Assembly (NCBI RefSeq): GCF_014649655.1
Contig: NZ_BMTL01000004.1
Coordinates: forward strand, 1-64,000
Source of the DNA: Streptomyces humidus
Lineage (GTDB): Bacteria > Actinomycetota > Actinomycetes > Streptomycetales > Streptomycetaceae
DNA length: 64,000 nucleotides
Direction: 5' to 3'
Positions 1-8,478 of the stretch are shown in pieces. Each line of letters begins with the position of its first letter. The stretch's first letter is position 1. The translations under genes and the position numbers were made by a program. The notes under the pieces are model-generated. The model saw nothing but the letters and a program-made list of their open reading frames with translations, was not told the DNA's origin and did no database searches.

Positions 1-278
1 TAGTTGAAGTCCTCCTCCACGTGCACGATGTCGTAGGGGGCGATGCGCCGGCCGATGGCCGTGGTGCTGGTGTCACGCGGCGTCGAGGCGCTCGAGATGA
101 TCTCGGGCAGGCCCGCCACGTTGTAGCTGAGCACGTTGAAGCTGCCCGAGTCCGCGGCCGCTGTGCCCGCGGTGGTGGCCGTGCTCGTGGTGGTTGCTGC
201 GGCCGCTGCGGGGGTGGCGGCGGCGGCGAGTCCGCCGAGGGTGGCGGTCGCCGCCAGGCAGGCGAGGAGTCTGCGCAT
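1..278 (-). CDS. Secreted endonuclease/exonuclease/phosphatase-fold protein, N-terminal part
   Basis: Only the first 92 residues are in the window; the gene runs off the left edge. The ATG at 278 is preceded by AGGAG about nine bases upstream. Residues 1 to about 27 look like a Sec signal peptide (Arg-Arg start, Ala/Leu core), followed by an Ala/Thr linker. Residues 47-58 (FNVLSYNVAGLP) resemble the first strand of the DNase I-like EEP superfamily. The Glu pair at 88-89 sits where that fold places its metal-binding glutamate. It is probably an exported phosphodiesterase or phosphatase. The substrate cannot be told from this fragment. Confidence 0.6.
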   Translation of the reverse strand, partial: MRRLLACLAATATLGGLAAAATPAAAAATTTSTATTAGTAAADSGSFNVLSYNVAGLPEIISSASTPRDTSTTAIGRRIAPYDIVHVEEDFN

Positions 279-499
279 GCGGGAATGTCTCCTGAGGAGT
301 GAAAGCGGTTGCGAGGGGGAGCGAATCCGAAGTTACCGCTGGTTACTCCTCTTGTCGTGCTCCCGGCAAAACTTTCCGCGTGCTCTTGTCCAACCCGTGG
401 GGGCGACGTCGGCGTTCGTTTCCGCGCCGTTCGCCCCGGGCGCTCGCGAGGGCGTTACCTGGAGAGGCACGAAGAGGCCCTGCGAGGCCCCGAGGGGGG

Positions 500-1024
500 T
501 CACGACAACGGCACGTCGCCGCTCTCCTGGTCCGAGGCGGCCTCCCGGTCCGAGACCGGCCAGACGTAAGGCAGATCGTCCGGCACGTCGGGGAAGAGCG
601 GCGCGTACACGGCCGGATCCTTGCGCACCAGCGCCGACCGGTGACTGCGGTGGAAGGCCTCCTCGCCGAGCCACGGCGGGAGTTCCCCGGCGGCCGCCAG
701 CCGGGCCTGGTCACGCGGCTGCGCATCCTGGCCCGCGGTCGGCGCGAGGGGGCGGGACGCCGTGAAGTCGGCGACCAGGGTGGCCGCGCAGGTGTCCTGG
801 TGGCCCAGGTCGCACCACACGCGGCAGATCTCCAGTCCGTACCGCACCAGCGCCTCCTCGTAGCCCGCCCACATGCGCACGGCCGGATGCCTGCGCCACC
901 CGTAGCCCGGCCGGACTAGACCGCGGAGCACCTGCAACGCCTCGACCCGCTGTTTGCCGAGCCGGCGCCGGTCCAGAACGAGCGCCGAGGCTCTGAAGTC
1001 GGGACAGGGCAGGAAGGTCTGCAT
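500..1024 (-). CDS. MSMEG_6728 family protein (pyrimidine-dimer glycosylase-like fold)
   Basis: A 174-residue cytoplasmic protein. The N-terminus (MQTFLPCPDF, then a DRRRLGKQRVE block) and the HPAVRMWAGYEEAL segment near residue 46 are the signature of the MSMEG_6728 family. That family is related to T4-type pyrimidine-dimer DNA glycosylases (Pyr_excise). In the T4 enzyme the N-terminal residue attacks the abasic site; whether this protein acts on DNA is unknown. The last third is acidic and variable. It is monocistronic, with its start facing the divergent YihY gene. Family assignment is firm; function is inferred only from the fold. Confidence 0.75.
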   Translation of the reverse strand: MQTFLPCPDFRASALVLDRRRLGKQRVEALQVLRGLVRPGYGWRRHPAVRMWAGYEEALVRYGLEICRVWCDLGHQDTCAATLVADFTASRPLAPTAGQDAQPRDQARLAAAGELPPWLGEEAFHRSHRSALVRKDPAVYAPLFPDVPDDLPYVWPVSDREAASDQESGDVPLS

Positions 1025-1270
1025 ATCGCCGCTCCTTCAGAGCCCGTGGCGCCGTCGCTGAGAACTCATGGCGTCCCCCGGGGCGGATGCGTCCGCGCCG
1101 GGCGCCGGTCTCGCCGTGCCACGTGCTCACGTGCTCACGTGCTCTTACGGTCGTCGCGCACGTCGCCGGGTACCCGCGCGCACCGGCATGAAGACCCCGA
1201 GGCTTTGAAGAAAAGTCCCATATGCCAGAAGTAAAGGTATGGGTGGCACCGGGTCGGATACCCGAGCGGC

Positions 1271-2464
1271 ATGACACGGACACTGAAGGGGCGCCGGTGG
1301 CACGGACGCCACGAGGAGCGCGAAGCCGCCGCGCACGAGGAAGAACACGTGGAAGAACACGTGGAAGAGCGCGAGGAAGGGACGGCGCGGGCTCCGGCCT
1401 CCGCAGGCCAGGAGGGCGAGGGCCCGGACGCCGGTGCGGGCGGGGGCGAGCAGGACGCGGTCTCCGCCGGGCCGGACGAGGAGGTGGAGCGGCGGGCTCC
1501 GGACAGTCCCGCCGATCTGCCCCGGCGCTCGTGGTCGGCGGTGCTGAAGGGCACTCTGAAGGAGTTCAGGAGGGACGAGCTGAGCGACCGGGCCGCGGCC
1601 CTGACCTACTACTCCATCCTGGCCCTGTTCCCCGCGCTGCTGGCGCTGGTGTCGCTGCTGGGCGTCGTCGGGCAGTCGGCCACGCAGACGGTCCTGGACA
1701 ACATCCAGAAGCTGGCCCCGGGCCCGGCTCAGGACGTCCTGCGCAGCGCGGTGCGGCAGATGGAGGGCAGGGGCGGGATCGGCTCGGTCATGGCGGTCGT
1801 CGGTCTGCTGCTGGCGGTGTGGTCGGCGTCCGGCTATGTCGCCGCGTTCATCCGCAGCGCCAACGCGGTCTACGACGTCCCCGAGGGGCGTCCGGTGTGG
1901 AAGGTGCTGCCGGTGCGGGTCGGCGTGACCGTGGCGCTGATGGTGATGGCCGTGATCAGCGCGCTGATCGTGGTGTTCACGGGCGGCCTCGCCCGGCAGG
2001 CGGGCACGGCGCTGGGGGTCGGCGACGCGGGACTGACGGTCTGGTCGATCGCCAAGTGGCCGGTGCTGGTGGTGCTGGTCACCCTGATGATCGCGCTGCT
2101 GTACCGGGCAACCCCGAACGCCAGGGTCCGCGGCTTCCGCTGGATCACGCCGGGCAGCTTCCTCGCCCTGCTGATCTGGATGATCGCCTCCGCCGGGTTC
2201 GCGCTGTACGTCGCGAACTTCGCGTCATACAACAAGACGTACGGGACCCTGGCCGGCGTGATCGTCTTCCTGGTGTGGCTGTGGATCACGAACCTGGCGA
2301 TCCTGCTGGGCCTCGAGTTCGACGCGGAGATGGTGCGCCAGCGCGCCGTCGTCGGCGGCCACCCGGCCGACGACGAGCCCTACGTCCAGCCGCGCGACAC
2401 CCGCAAGTGGGACGAGGAGGACCGTCGCCGCCTGGGATCCGGACCCGAGGCGCCGCCCGGCTGA
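1271..2464 (+). CDS. YihY/BrkB family inner-membrane protein
   Basis: A 397-residue integral membrane protein. About 95 N-terminal residues are hydrophilic and Glu-rich, with a repeated EEHVEEHVEE stretch, which is longer than in most family members. Six hydrophobic segments follow at about 112-134, 172-194, 217-238, 260-279, 295-316 and 325-347, the usual topology of the family. The conserved AAALTYYSILALFP at 108-121 and YGTLAGVIVFLVWLW near 324-338 are diagnostic. The C-terminal tail is charged and cytoplasmic. The family was once called ribonuclease BN by mistake; its true role is unknown. The ATG follows a short AT-rich region that probably holds the promoter. Confidence 0.85.
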   Translation: MTRTLKGRRWHGRHEEREAAAHEEEHVEEHVEEREEGTARAPASAGQEGEGPDAGAGGGEQDAVSAGPDEEVERRAPDSPADLPRRSWSAVLKGTLKEFRRDELSDRAAALTYYSILALFPALLALVSLLGVVGQSATQTVLDNIQKLAPGPAQDVLRSAVRQMEGRGGIGSVMAVVGLLLAVWSASGYVAAFIRSANAVYDVPEGRPVWKVLPVRVGVTVALMVMAVISALIVVFTGGLARQAGTALGVGDAGLTVWSIAKWPVLVVLVTLMIALLYRATPNARVRGFRWITPGSFLALLIWMIASAGFALYVANFASYNKTYGTLAGVIVFLVWLWITNLAILLGLEFDAEMVRQRAVVGGHPADDEPYVQPRDTRKWDEEDRRRLGSGPEAPPG

Positions 2465-2582
2465 CGGGCGTGCCGCCGGCAGGCGTGAAGGCCGTCGTGT
2501 CGGCAGGCGTGCAGGTGACACCGCGGCGGTCCGGGGACGCCGGCCTTCCCGACCGGTCGCCGTGCCGCCGCGCGGCCCGGGT

Positions 2583-3446
2583 TCAGAGGTAGTCCTCGAG
2601 GCGGGCGACCGTGTAGCCCTGCTCCTGGATGTGGCGCAGCAGGTTGGCCGTCATCTCCGTCATCGTGGTGCCCTTGAGCTCGGACGGGCCGCGGAAGTGG
2701 GCCAGGATGACGTCGCCCGGGTGGAGCTTCCTGTCGCCGCGCTGGTACTGCATGTTCTTGATCTGCATGGACTCGCGCCACAGGACGATGCTCTCGATGC
2801 CGCAGGACGCGGCGGCCGCCCGGGTGTCCTCGTTGTAGTTGCCGTAGGGCGGCCGGAACAGCCGGGGCACGTTGCCGTAGTGCTCCTTGAGCTTCTGCTG
2901 CTGGCCGCAGATCTCCTGCTTCTGGGCGGCCGCGCTCAGGGTGCGCATGTTCGGATGCGTCAGCGTGTGGTTCTGCACGCCCGCGCCGAGTTCCTGGAGC
3001 GGCTTGAAGTAGCCGTAGTCGGCGCGGATGGCGGCGTCCGTCAGGAACATCGTGAAGGGGATCTTCAGCTCGCGCATCATCGTCACGAACCGCGGGTCCT
3101 TCTCGGCGCCGTCGTCGAACGTGAGAAAGACGATCTTCTGCTCGGTGGGTATCTCGCTGATCACCGGCACCCCGCCGTCGGCGGCCCTGCGACCCGCGGG
3201 CTTGGTCGAGGGCGGGGCGGGCGGTGCGGCCAGCGGCTCGAGGCCCCACTTGCGGTACGCCGCCCGGACGGCCGCCTCCCCTGCCGCCGCCCCGCCCGCT
3301 CCGCCCCTCGCGGCCCGGGTGGGCGACGCTGAGCGGTCCGGGGCGGCGGAATCGGAGGCCGAGGAGGATCCGGCCGTGCAGCCCGTGACCAGTCCCGCCG
3401 CGAGAAGGAGACAGGCCGCCGCCGCCGTCTTGATCCGCCTGTCCAC
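2583..3446 (-). CDS. Polysaccharide deacetylase lipoprotein (CE4/NodB fold)
   Basis: A 287-residue protein read from a GTG at 3446. This start was chosen over the longer open frame because it places a lipoprotein signal peptide (basic start, hydrophobic core, LVTGC with Cys23) at the N-terminus. The NodB catalytic motifs are intact: TFDDG at 109-113 (base and metal Asp), HTLTH at 160-164 (two metal His), RPPYG at 198-202, and LAHF with His250. It should remove N- or O-acetyl groups from a cell-surface polysaccharide outside the membrane. It is convergent with the YihY gene and monocistronic. The substrate could be peptidoglycan, chitin oligomers or another glycan. Confidence 0.85.
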   Translation of the reverse strand: MDRRIKTAAAACLLLAAGLVTGCTAGSSSASDSAAPDRSASPTRAARGGAGGAAAGEAAVRAAYRKWGLEPLAAPPAPPSTKPAGRRAADGGVPVISEIPTEQKIVFLTFDDGAEKDPRFVTMMRELKIPFTMFLTDAAIRADYGYFKPLQELGAGVQNHTLTHPNMRTLSAAAQKQEICGQQQKLKEHYGNVPRLFRPPYGNYNEDTRAAAASCGIESIVLWRESMQIKNMQYQRGDRKLHPGDVILAHFRGPSELKGTTMTEMTANLLRHIQEQGYTVARLEDYL

Positions 3447-3942
3447 CGCGTGCCACCCCGAGTCGTCCGTCGTCCGTATGTCAGCTTGTCCGACTTGCTT
3501 GACGCCGAACTGGTGTCCGAGGTTCCACCCTCTGGCCTGCGGGTCCGCCCGCGGGGCCGGCGACGGGCGGGGTGATGTGTCCTTCGTCTCGACGCCGGAC
3601 GCCGCACCGCTCACCGACGCCCTGGCAGCGATCGGCGATATGGGCCCGGACGGGGCATCAGGGCAGGTCACAGCCCCGCAGCGGGATCGGCCGCGGGGGA
3701 CGCCGCGTCCACGGCGGAGGAATATCTACGGTCGCGACAGGAGAAATAGTCGTGGCGCGCGACGGTTATTCCCTGGGTCGGAAGTACGTCGGAATTATTT
3801 TTCAGGCGACCGGAATGACGCCGTGCTAGTGTCGAGCCCAGTTGCAGTTGTGGTTGCCTTGAGGTTTTCCGACGGGTTGATCATCACGGCGACCGGAGTA
3901 CGCACACGGCGAACTCCGAGCACCGTCCCGAAGGAGACAGTT
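3447..3942. other. 496-base intergenic region upstream of the first cold-shock gene
   Basis: Between the divergent deacetylase and cold-shock genes. The left half is GC-rich and should hold the deacetylase promoter. The part from about 3720 is unusually AT-rich for this DNA and contains a small candidate ORF (3752-3829) and a long cold-shock leader. A possible -10 hexamer TAGTGT lies at 3827-3832, preceded by TGC as in an extended -10; I see no convincing -35. The same TGCTA context recurs ahead of the second cold-shock gene at 16839-16847. Confidence 0.4.
3752..3829 (+). CDS. Possible 25-residue small protein upstream of cspA copy 1
   Basis: A GTG at 3752 is preceded by AGGAG at a good distance (about seven bases) and opens a 25-codon frame ending TAG at 3829. 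The peptide starts [12 protein letters not shown] and contains a short hydrophobic patch (VGIIF). It lies wholly upstream of the likely cold-shock promoter, with its stop codon inside the candidate -10 hexamer. I recognise no family. The case rests only on the ribosome-binding site and the locally relaxed base composition; it may be chance. Confidence 0.25.
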   Translation: MARDGYSLGRKYVGIIFQATGMTPC

Positions 3943-4146
3943 ATGGCAACCGGCACCGTGAAGTGGTTCAACGCGGAAAAGGGCTTCGGCTTCATCGAGC
4001 AGGACGGCGGCGGCGCCGACGTCTTCGCCCACTACTCGAACATCGCCGCCCAGGGCTTCCGTGAGCTCCAGGAAGGCCAGAAGGTGTCGTTCGACATCGC
4101 GCAGGGCCAGAAGGGCCCGACGGCCGAGAACATCGTCCCCGCCTGA
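3943..4146 (+). CDS. Cold-shock protein, CspA family (copy 1)
   Basis: A 67-residue single cold-shock domain protein. RNP1 (KGFGFIEQ) and RNP2 (DVFAHYS) are both intact, so it should bind single-stranded RNA or DNA as a chaperone. The ATG has AAGGAG eight bases upstream. It differs from the second copy at 17001 by 11 of 67 residues. It lies 201 bases upstream of a DEAD-box helicase gene, with a GC-rich hairpin between them, the same arrangement as copy 2. The pair probably handles structured RNA together, for example at low temperature or under stress. Confidence 0.95.
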   Translation: MATGTVKWFNAEKGFGFIEQDGGGADVFAHYSNIAAQGFRELQEGQKVSFDIAQGQKGPTAENIVPA

Positions 4147-4175
4147 CACAGGCGCTGACGCGTACTTCTGCAGCT

Positions 4176-4203
4176 GGGGCCCGCACCTTGGGGTGCGGGC
4201 CCC
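4176..4203 (+). terminator. Perfect 12-bp GC hairpin between cspA copy 1 and the helicase
   Basis: Left arm GGGGCCCGCACC at 4176-4187, four-base loop, right arm at 4192-4203. No T-run follows, so it may be a leaky terminator or an mRNA-stabilising 3' end that uncouples the abundant cold-shock message from the helicase. The same arms recur after the second cold-shock gene at 17241-17268. Confidence 0.7.
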
Positions 4204-4347
4204 GGCTTGCTGCATTTCCGGGTGTTTTCCTCCCCGTCCGCCGGCACTCCGGCAGATCCGATTTCCGGCTCGTTCCCGCGATTTTCTGCGCTGTTCATCT
4301 CGCTGCGGAATTCCTTGGCACGCGCCCGTATCAAGGAAGGTTTCTTC

Positions 4348-5856
4348 ATGAACCGTGCGCAGAAAACTCGCACCTATGACCGTTTCGGAAGCTCGGCCGG
4401 CAGCCGTTTCGGCGGCGGCCCCCGCCGCTCCTCCGGCCCCAGCCGCCGCCAGTCCGCGCCGCAGGGTGAATTCGCGCTGCCGAAGACCGTCACCCCGTCG
4501 CTGCCCGCCGTCGAGTCGTTCGCCGACCTCGCGCTGCCGGCCCCGCTGCTGGCCGCGCTCGGCCAGCAGGGCGTGAGTGTGCCGTTCCCGATCCAGGCGG
4601 CGACCCTGCCGAACTCGCTGGCCGGCCGCGACGTGCTCGGCCGCGGCCGCACCGGCTCGGGCAAGACCCTCGCCTTCGGCCTCGCGGCGCTGGCGCGCAC
4701 GGAGGGCCGGCGCGCCGAGCCCCGGCGGCCGCTCGCGCTCGTCCTCGTGCCCACCCGCGAGCTCGCCCAGCAGGTCACCGACGCGCTGACCCCGTACGCG
4801 CGCTCCGTGCGGCTGCGGCTGGCGACCGTGGTCGGCGGGATGCCGATCGGCAGGCAGGCCAGCGCTCTGCGCAACGGGTCCGAGATCGTCGTCGCGACGC
4901 CCGGGCGGCTCAAGGACCTCATCGACCGCGGCGACTGCGTGCTGGACGACGTCGCCGTCACCGTCCTGGACGAGGCCGACCAGATGGCCGACATGGGCTT
5001 CATGCCCCAGGTCACCGCGCTGCTCGACCAGGTACGCCCCGACGGACAGCGGATGCTGTTCTCCGCCACCCTGGACCGCAACGTCGACCTGCTCGTCCGG
5101 CGCTATCTCAGCGACCCGGTGGTGCACTCGGTCGACCCGTCGGCGGGCGCGGTCACCACGATGGAGCACCACGTGCTCCATGTGCACGACGCGGACAAGC
5201 ACCGCACCACCACCGAGATCGCGGCACGCGAAGGCCGGGTGATCATGTTCCTGGACACCAAGCACGCGGTGGACCGGCTGACCACGCACCTGCTGAACAG
5301 CGGCGTGCGCGCGGCGGCCCTGCACGGCGGCAAGTCCCAGCCGCAGCGCACCCGCACCCTCGCCCAGTTCAAGACCGGCCATGTGACGGTGCTGGTGGCG
5401 ACCAACGTCGCCGCACGCGGCATCCACGTCGACAACCTCGACCTCGTCGTCAACGTCGACCCGCCGACCGACCACAAGGACTACCTGCACCGCGGCGGAC
5501 GCACCGCCCGGGCCGGCGAGTCCGGCAGCGTCGTCACCCTGGTCACCCCCGCCCAGCGGCGCGGCATGACCCGGCTGATGGCCACGGCCGGCATCTCCCC
5601 CCACGTCACCCCGGTGCGTTCGGGCGAGGCCGAGCTGAACCGCATCACCGGTGCCCAGGCGCCGTCCGGCGTCCCCGTCGTCATCGCCGCGCCGGTGGCC
5701 GCGAAGCGTCCCCGGCGCGCCGGGTCCCCCTCGTCCGGGTCGTCGGCCTCGTCGTCGTCCCCGGGCTACCGGGGCCGGCGCGGCACGGGCCGGCCCGACC
5801 GGGAGCCGGCGCAGCGCGGGAGCCGGCGGCGTCCCGTCGCAGGCCCGGCGGCCTGA
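4348..5856 (+). CDS. DEAD-box RNA helicase (copy 1)
   Basis: A 502-residue ATP-dependent RNA helicase. In order: Q-motif region FPIQAATLP (80-88), motif I RTGSGKT (101-107), PTRELA (135-140), motif II DEAD (208-211), SAT (239-241), and motif VI HRGGRTARAG (381-390). Motif VI departs from the usual HRxGRxGR. The first 40 residues are basic and low-complexity and the tail is Ser/Arg/Gly-rich, both typical of RNA-anchoring extensions. The ATG at 4348 was chosen for the AAGGAAGG ribosome-binding site just upstream. It is a close paralogue of the helicase at 17306, with one 139-base block identical at every base. A CBS-domain gene follows. Confidence 0.95.
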   Translation: MNRAQKTRTYDRFGSSAGSRFGGGPRRSSGPSRRQSAPQGEFALPKTVTPSLPAVESFADLALPAPLLAALGQQGVSVPFPIQAATLPNSLAGRDVLGRGRTGSGKTLAFGLAALARTEGRRAEPRRPLALVLVPTRELAQQVTDALTPYARSVRLRLATVVGGMPIGRQASALRNGSEIVVATPGRLKDLIDRGDCVLDDVAVTVLDEADQMADMGFMPQVTALLDQVRPDGQRMLFSATLDRNVDLLVRRYLSDPVVHSVDPSAGAVTTMEHHVLHVHDADKHRTTTEIAAREGRVIMFLDTKHAVDRLTTHLLNSGVRAAALHGGKSQPQRTRTLAQFKTGHVTVLVATNVAARGIHVDNLDLVVNVDPPTDHKDYLHRGGRTARAGESGSVVTLVTPAQRRGMTRLMATAGISPHVTPVRSGEAELNRITGAQAPSGVPVVIAAPVAAKRPRRAGSPSSGSSASSSSPGYRGRRGTGRPDREPAQRGSRRRPVAGPAA

Positions 5857-5869
5857 CACCTCGTCACCC

Positions 5870-5909
5870 CCGTCCCCACCGCCGCGTACCCACGCGGCGG
5901 TGGGGACGG
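5870..5909 (+). terminator. 18-bp perfect hairpin after helicase copy 1
   Basis: Arms at 5870-5887 and 5892-5909 pair without mismatch around a four-base loop; TCGTTTCGTCC follows. It lies between the helicase stop and the TTG start of the CBS gene, so it probably ends most helicase transcripts or processes a joint message. Confidence 0.75.
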
Positions 5910-5939
5910 TCGTTTCGTCCACTTCGGCAGGAGGCATCT

Positions 5940-6218
5940 TTGACACCGGTTCGCACGCGACAGCACCGGGCGGATTCCGCTCCCACGACCAGGGTCCAGG
6001 GCGTGGAGCCGTCCGGGCCCCGGGTCCTCGACGACATGACCGTCGAGGTGGCCCTGTCCCTGATGGCCGGCGCGGGAGTCGAGCACCTCGTCCTGTGCGA
6101 CGGGGACGACCAGTGCACGGGCGCCGTCAGCCGCGCCCGGCTCACCGTCTTCCGGGACACCCCCGCGTACACGGACCGGGTCCGGCTGCGCGACGTTCCC
6201 GGGTCGCAGCACGTCTGA
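5940..6218 (+). CDS. Small CBS-domain protein
   Basis: A 92-residue protein from a TTG start. The start is supported by AGGAGG five bases upstream; no ATG gives as good a fit. Residues about 30-75 carry one CBS-like motif (MTVEVALSLMAGAGVEHLVL, then DGDDQCTGAVSRA). CBS motifs normally pair to bind adenosine nucleotides, so a single motif implies a dimer. It lies directly downstream of the helicase behind a strong hairpin. Streptomyces often has a small CBS protein at this position, but I know of no proven role. Confidence 0.7.
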   Translation: MTPVRTRQHRADSAPTTRVQGVEPSGPRVLDDMTVEVALSLMAGAGVEHLVLCDGDDQCTGAVSRARLTVFRDTPAYTDRVRLRDVPGSQHV

Positions 6219-6301
6219 GACGCGCCGCACGTCCGAGACGCGCCGCGCCGGCGTCGGCCGGCAGTCCTGAGACCGGCAGACCTGAGACCGGGGCCGCCGG
6301 A

Positions 6302-6330
6302 GGGCGTCCGGCCGAACCGGCCGGACGCCC
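6302..6330. terminator. 12-bp hairpin, convergent terminator (first of two)
   Basis: GGGCGTCCGGCC at 6302-6313 pairs perfectly with 6319-6330 around a five-base loop. It lies between the converging CBS and SRPBCC genes and probably acts on both strands. Confidence 0.75.
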
Positions 6331-6348
6331 GGATGTTCCCGAGCCGAC

Positions 6349-6370
6349 GGGGGCCGCGGTGGCGGCCCCC
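6349..6370. terminator. 9-bp hairpin, convergent terminator (second of two)
   Basis: GGGGGCCGC at 6349-6357 pairs with 6362-6370 around a four-base loop, just before the SRPBCC stop codon. With the preceding hairpin it forms a tandem, probably bidirectional, terminator. Confidence 0.6.
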
Positions 6371-6377
6371 GCTCGCC

Positions 6378-7097
6378 TCACGCGCGTTCGGCCGTGGTCT
6401 TCAGGTCGTGGAGCCAGGCTTCGAGTCCCGCGCCGAGGGCCGCCGTCGCCGTCGGGACGTCGGCCTCGACCTGGGCGCCCGTCCATGTCTCCTCGGTGTG
6501 GACGCGTACGCCGTGGTCGGTCTCGGTGAACGTCCACAGGTGGACGCCCTCGTCGATACGCAGGCCCTCGCCGATCGCGGGCCCGCTCCACAGGACGCAC
6601 GCGCCGCGCTGGAGCTGCCGGACGGTGGAGGTGATCTCCAGCGTGGTGGCCGGGGTGTTGGGCGTGGCGGGCGCCGGGGTGGTCCAGCGGAAGCGGGAGC
6701 CCTTGCGGAGAGGGCCCGCGTCGAGGCGCTGAGCCCCGGTGACCGGCGGCTGCCAGACCGGCCAGCGCTCGACGTCGGTCTGCAGTTTCCAGACCCTCTC
6801 GAGAGACGCGTGGATCACGACGTCGGACCGGTACCGGATACGGGCGGAGGGATCCACTCCCTGACCACGGCACGTGCCGCCGTCGTGTCGGGCGGAAGCG
6901 GAGGCGGGAGCGGGTACGGCGGCGGGAGCGAGAGCGGCAAGGGGCCGGGGAGCGGCCTGCGCAGCGGGTCCGACGGCCGTCAGGACACCGGCTGCGGCGG
7001 CGAGCGCGGTCAGCAGCGCGGCGGTGCGGCGGGGGCGTGCGGAGCCCTTGACGCGCGTGGTGCCGGTGGGTCGGGTGGTGTGCTGGGTGCTGGACAT
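6378..7097 (-). CDS. Exported SRPBCC-fold protein
   Basis: A 239-residue protein. The ATG at 7097 follows a GAGG-type ribosome-binding site and places a Sec signal peptide at residues 1 to about 49: basic N-region up to Arg24, hydrophobic core, cleavage near AQAA. From about residue 90 the sequence (IRYRSDVVIHASLERVWKLQ, WPVWQPPVTG, then FTETDHGVRVHTEETWTG) is a polyketide cyclase/START-like SRPBCC domain, a helix-grip fold that binds hydrophobic ligands. Most members are cytoplasmic; an exported one is less common. Ligand unknown. It is monocistronic. Confidence 0.75.
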   Translation of the reverse strand: MSSTQHTTRPTGTTRVKGSARPRRTAALLTALAAAAGVLTAVGPAAQAAPRPLAALAPAAVPAPASASARHDGGTCRGQGVDPSARIRYRSDVVIHASLERVWKLQTDVERWPVWQPPVTGAQRLDAGPLRKGSRFRWTTPAPATPNTPATTLEITSTVRQLQRGACVLWSGPAIGEGLRIDEGVHLWTFTETDHGVRVHTEETWTGAQVEADVPTATAALGAGLEAWLHDLKTTAERA

Positions 7098-7304
7098 GGC
7101 GCCCTCTTTCTCGTCGAGGTGATCGGTGCCGCGTGCCGGACGGCGGACGGCGGGGCGGCGGACGGCCCTACGGCGCATGGCCGGGCGGGCATCCGCGGTG
7201 GGACGACCCCGCTGCCGCGGGCAGCCGGGGCGTGCGGGATTGACGGAGTACTGGAGTACGGGAGTACGGGAGTACGGGGATGCCGGGCAGGCGGGGCGGG
7301 CGGG

Positions 7305-8339
7305 CTACGGGTTGAGGAGGACCTTGCCCGCGACCGTGCCGGACTCGGCCAGGCGCAGGGCCTCGGCGACGTCGGCGAGCGGATAGCGGGCGGCGATCCT
7401 GGGGGTGACGTCGCCCCGCTTCAGGGCCGCGAAGAGCTCGGTGAGGTCGGCGCGCAGCCGGGCCCGGAAGCGGTTCCTGGACAGGGCGCGGCCCGCCCAG
7501 ACGTTGAAGAAGAAGGCGCGGCGGCCGTTGGGCAGTACGTTCCACAGCCACAGCCGGCCGACCAGCTTGAGCACGGGCCACTGCTGGGAACCCTCGTCGT
7601 CCCGCGTGGAGGCGGTGCCGTACGAGACGAGCGTGCCGCCGGGTGCGAGCAGCTTCCAGGAGTCGACGATGCCGCGGCCGCCGACGTGGTCGAAGACGGC
7701 GTCCACGCCACCGGGGGCGAGCTCGCGGACGCGCGCGGCGACGTCCCCGGTGCGGTAGTCGACGGGTGTGACCCCCTGCTCGCGCAGGGCGTCGTGGTGG
7801 CGGGCCGAGGCCGTGCCGATCACCCGCGCCCCGGCCGCCAGGGCGAGCTGGACGAGGATCGACCCGACGCCGCTGTTGGCGCCGTGCACCAGGACGGTCC
7901 GGCCCGCGCGGACCCGCGCCTTGCGGTGCAGCATCTGCCAGGCGGTGATGCCGTTGACGACCACCGTCTCCGCCTCGGCCGGGTCGATCCCGTCGGGCAC
8001 GGGCACGACGTCGGCCGCGTCGACGAGCACGTGGCTGGCCCAGGCGCCGACCTTGACCAGGGCCGCCACCCGGACGCCGGCCAGGTCCGGGGGGACGCCG
8101 TCGCCGGTCGCCCGCACCGTGCCGACCAGGTCGTAGCCCGGCACGAAGGGGAACGGCGGCTGGTCGTAGTACCGGCCGCGGCGCATCTGCTGCTCCGCGA
8201 AGGAGACCCCGGTCGCCTCCATCCGGATCAGGACCTGGCCGGGACCCGGGGTGGGGACGGACCCGTGCCGGATCCGCAGCCCCTCGGGCTCGACCTTGCC
8301 CGGCAGGACGACCTCGACGAGTTCTTCGGCGGTGTTCAT
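7305..8339 (-). CDS. Zinc-independent medium-chain oxidoreductase (quinone reductase/VAT-1 like)
   Basis: A 344-residue cytoplasmic NAD(P)H-dependent oxidoreductase. The N-terminal GroES-like domain (residues 1 to about 130) holds VPGYDLVGTV. The Rossmann domain carries VLVHGANSGVGSILVQLAL (about 150-168), the quinone-oxidoreductase version of the nucleotide loop. Structural and catalytic zinc ligands are absent. The substrate is unknown; relatives reduce quinones or enones. Its promoter faces a divergent TetR gene and overlaps an inverted repeat, so it is probably repressed by that regulator. Confidence 0.88.
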   Translation of the reverse strand: MNTAEELVEVVLPGKVEPEGLRIRHGSVPTPGPGQVLIRMEATGVSFAEQQMRRGRYYDQPPFPFVPGYDLVGTVRATGDGVPPDLAGVRVAALVKVGAWASHVLVDAADVVPVPDGIDPAEAETVVVNGITAWQMLHRKARVRAGRTVLVHGANSGVGSILVQLALAAGARVIGTASARHHDALREQGVTPVDYRTGDVAARVRELAPGGVDAVFDHVGGRGIVDSWKLLAPGGTLVSYGTASTRDDEGSQQWPVLKLVGRLWLWNVLPNGRRAFFFNVWAGRALSRNRFRARLRADLTELFAALKRGDVTPRIAARYPLADVAEALRLAESGTVAGKVLLNP

Positions 8340-8388
8340 GACGACCTCCAGCGATCCGTGTCCGCAGTTCGTTAGCTCTGCTTGCGTT

Positions 8389-8426
8389 CGTTAGAAGTTG
8401 TAACGCACAGCTCAAGTCACTGTCAA
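8389..8426 (-). promoter_or_regulatory. Oxidoreductase promoter with overlapping inverted repeat
   Basis: On the minus strand, TTGACA (complement of 8421-8426) lies 17 bases from TTACAA (complement of 8398-8403), a close match to a housekeeping promoter. The -10 is embedded in CGTTA-N7-TAACG (8389-8405), a plausible TetR-family operator. Binding there would block this promoter and could also affect the divergent TetR gene. Confidence 0.6.
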
Positions 8427-8478
8427 TAACCATCGTGATAACCTCTAACTGTTCTTGAGCGGAAGGCGGCGACAGACC

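Noticed and set aside
4576..5081. Additional frames inside the helicase gene
   Set aside because: Shadows of a well-defined DEAD-box gene with all motifs in one frame.
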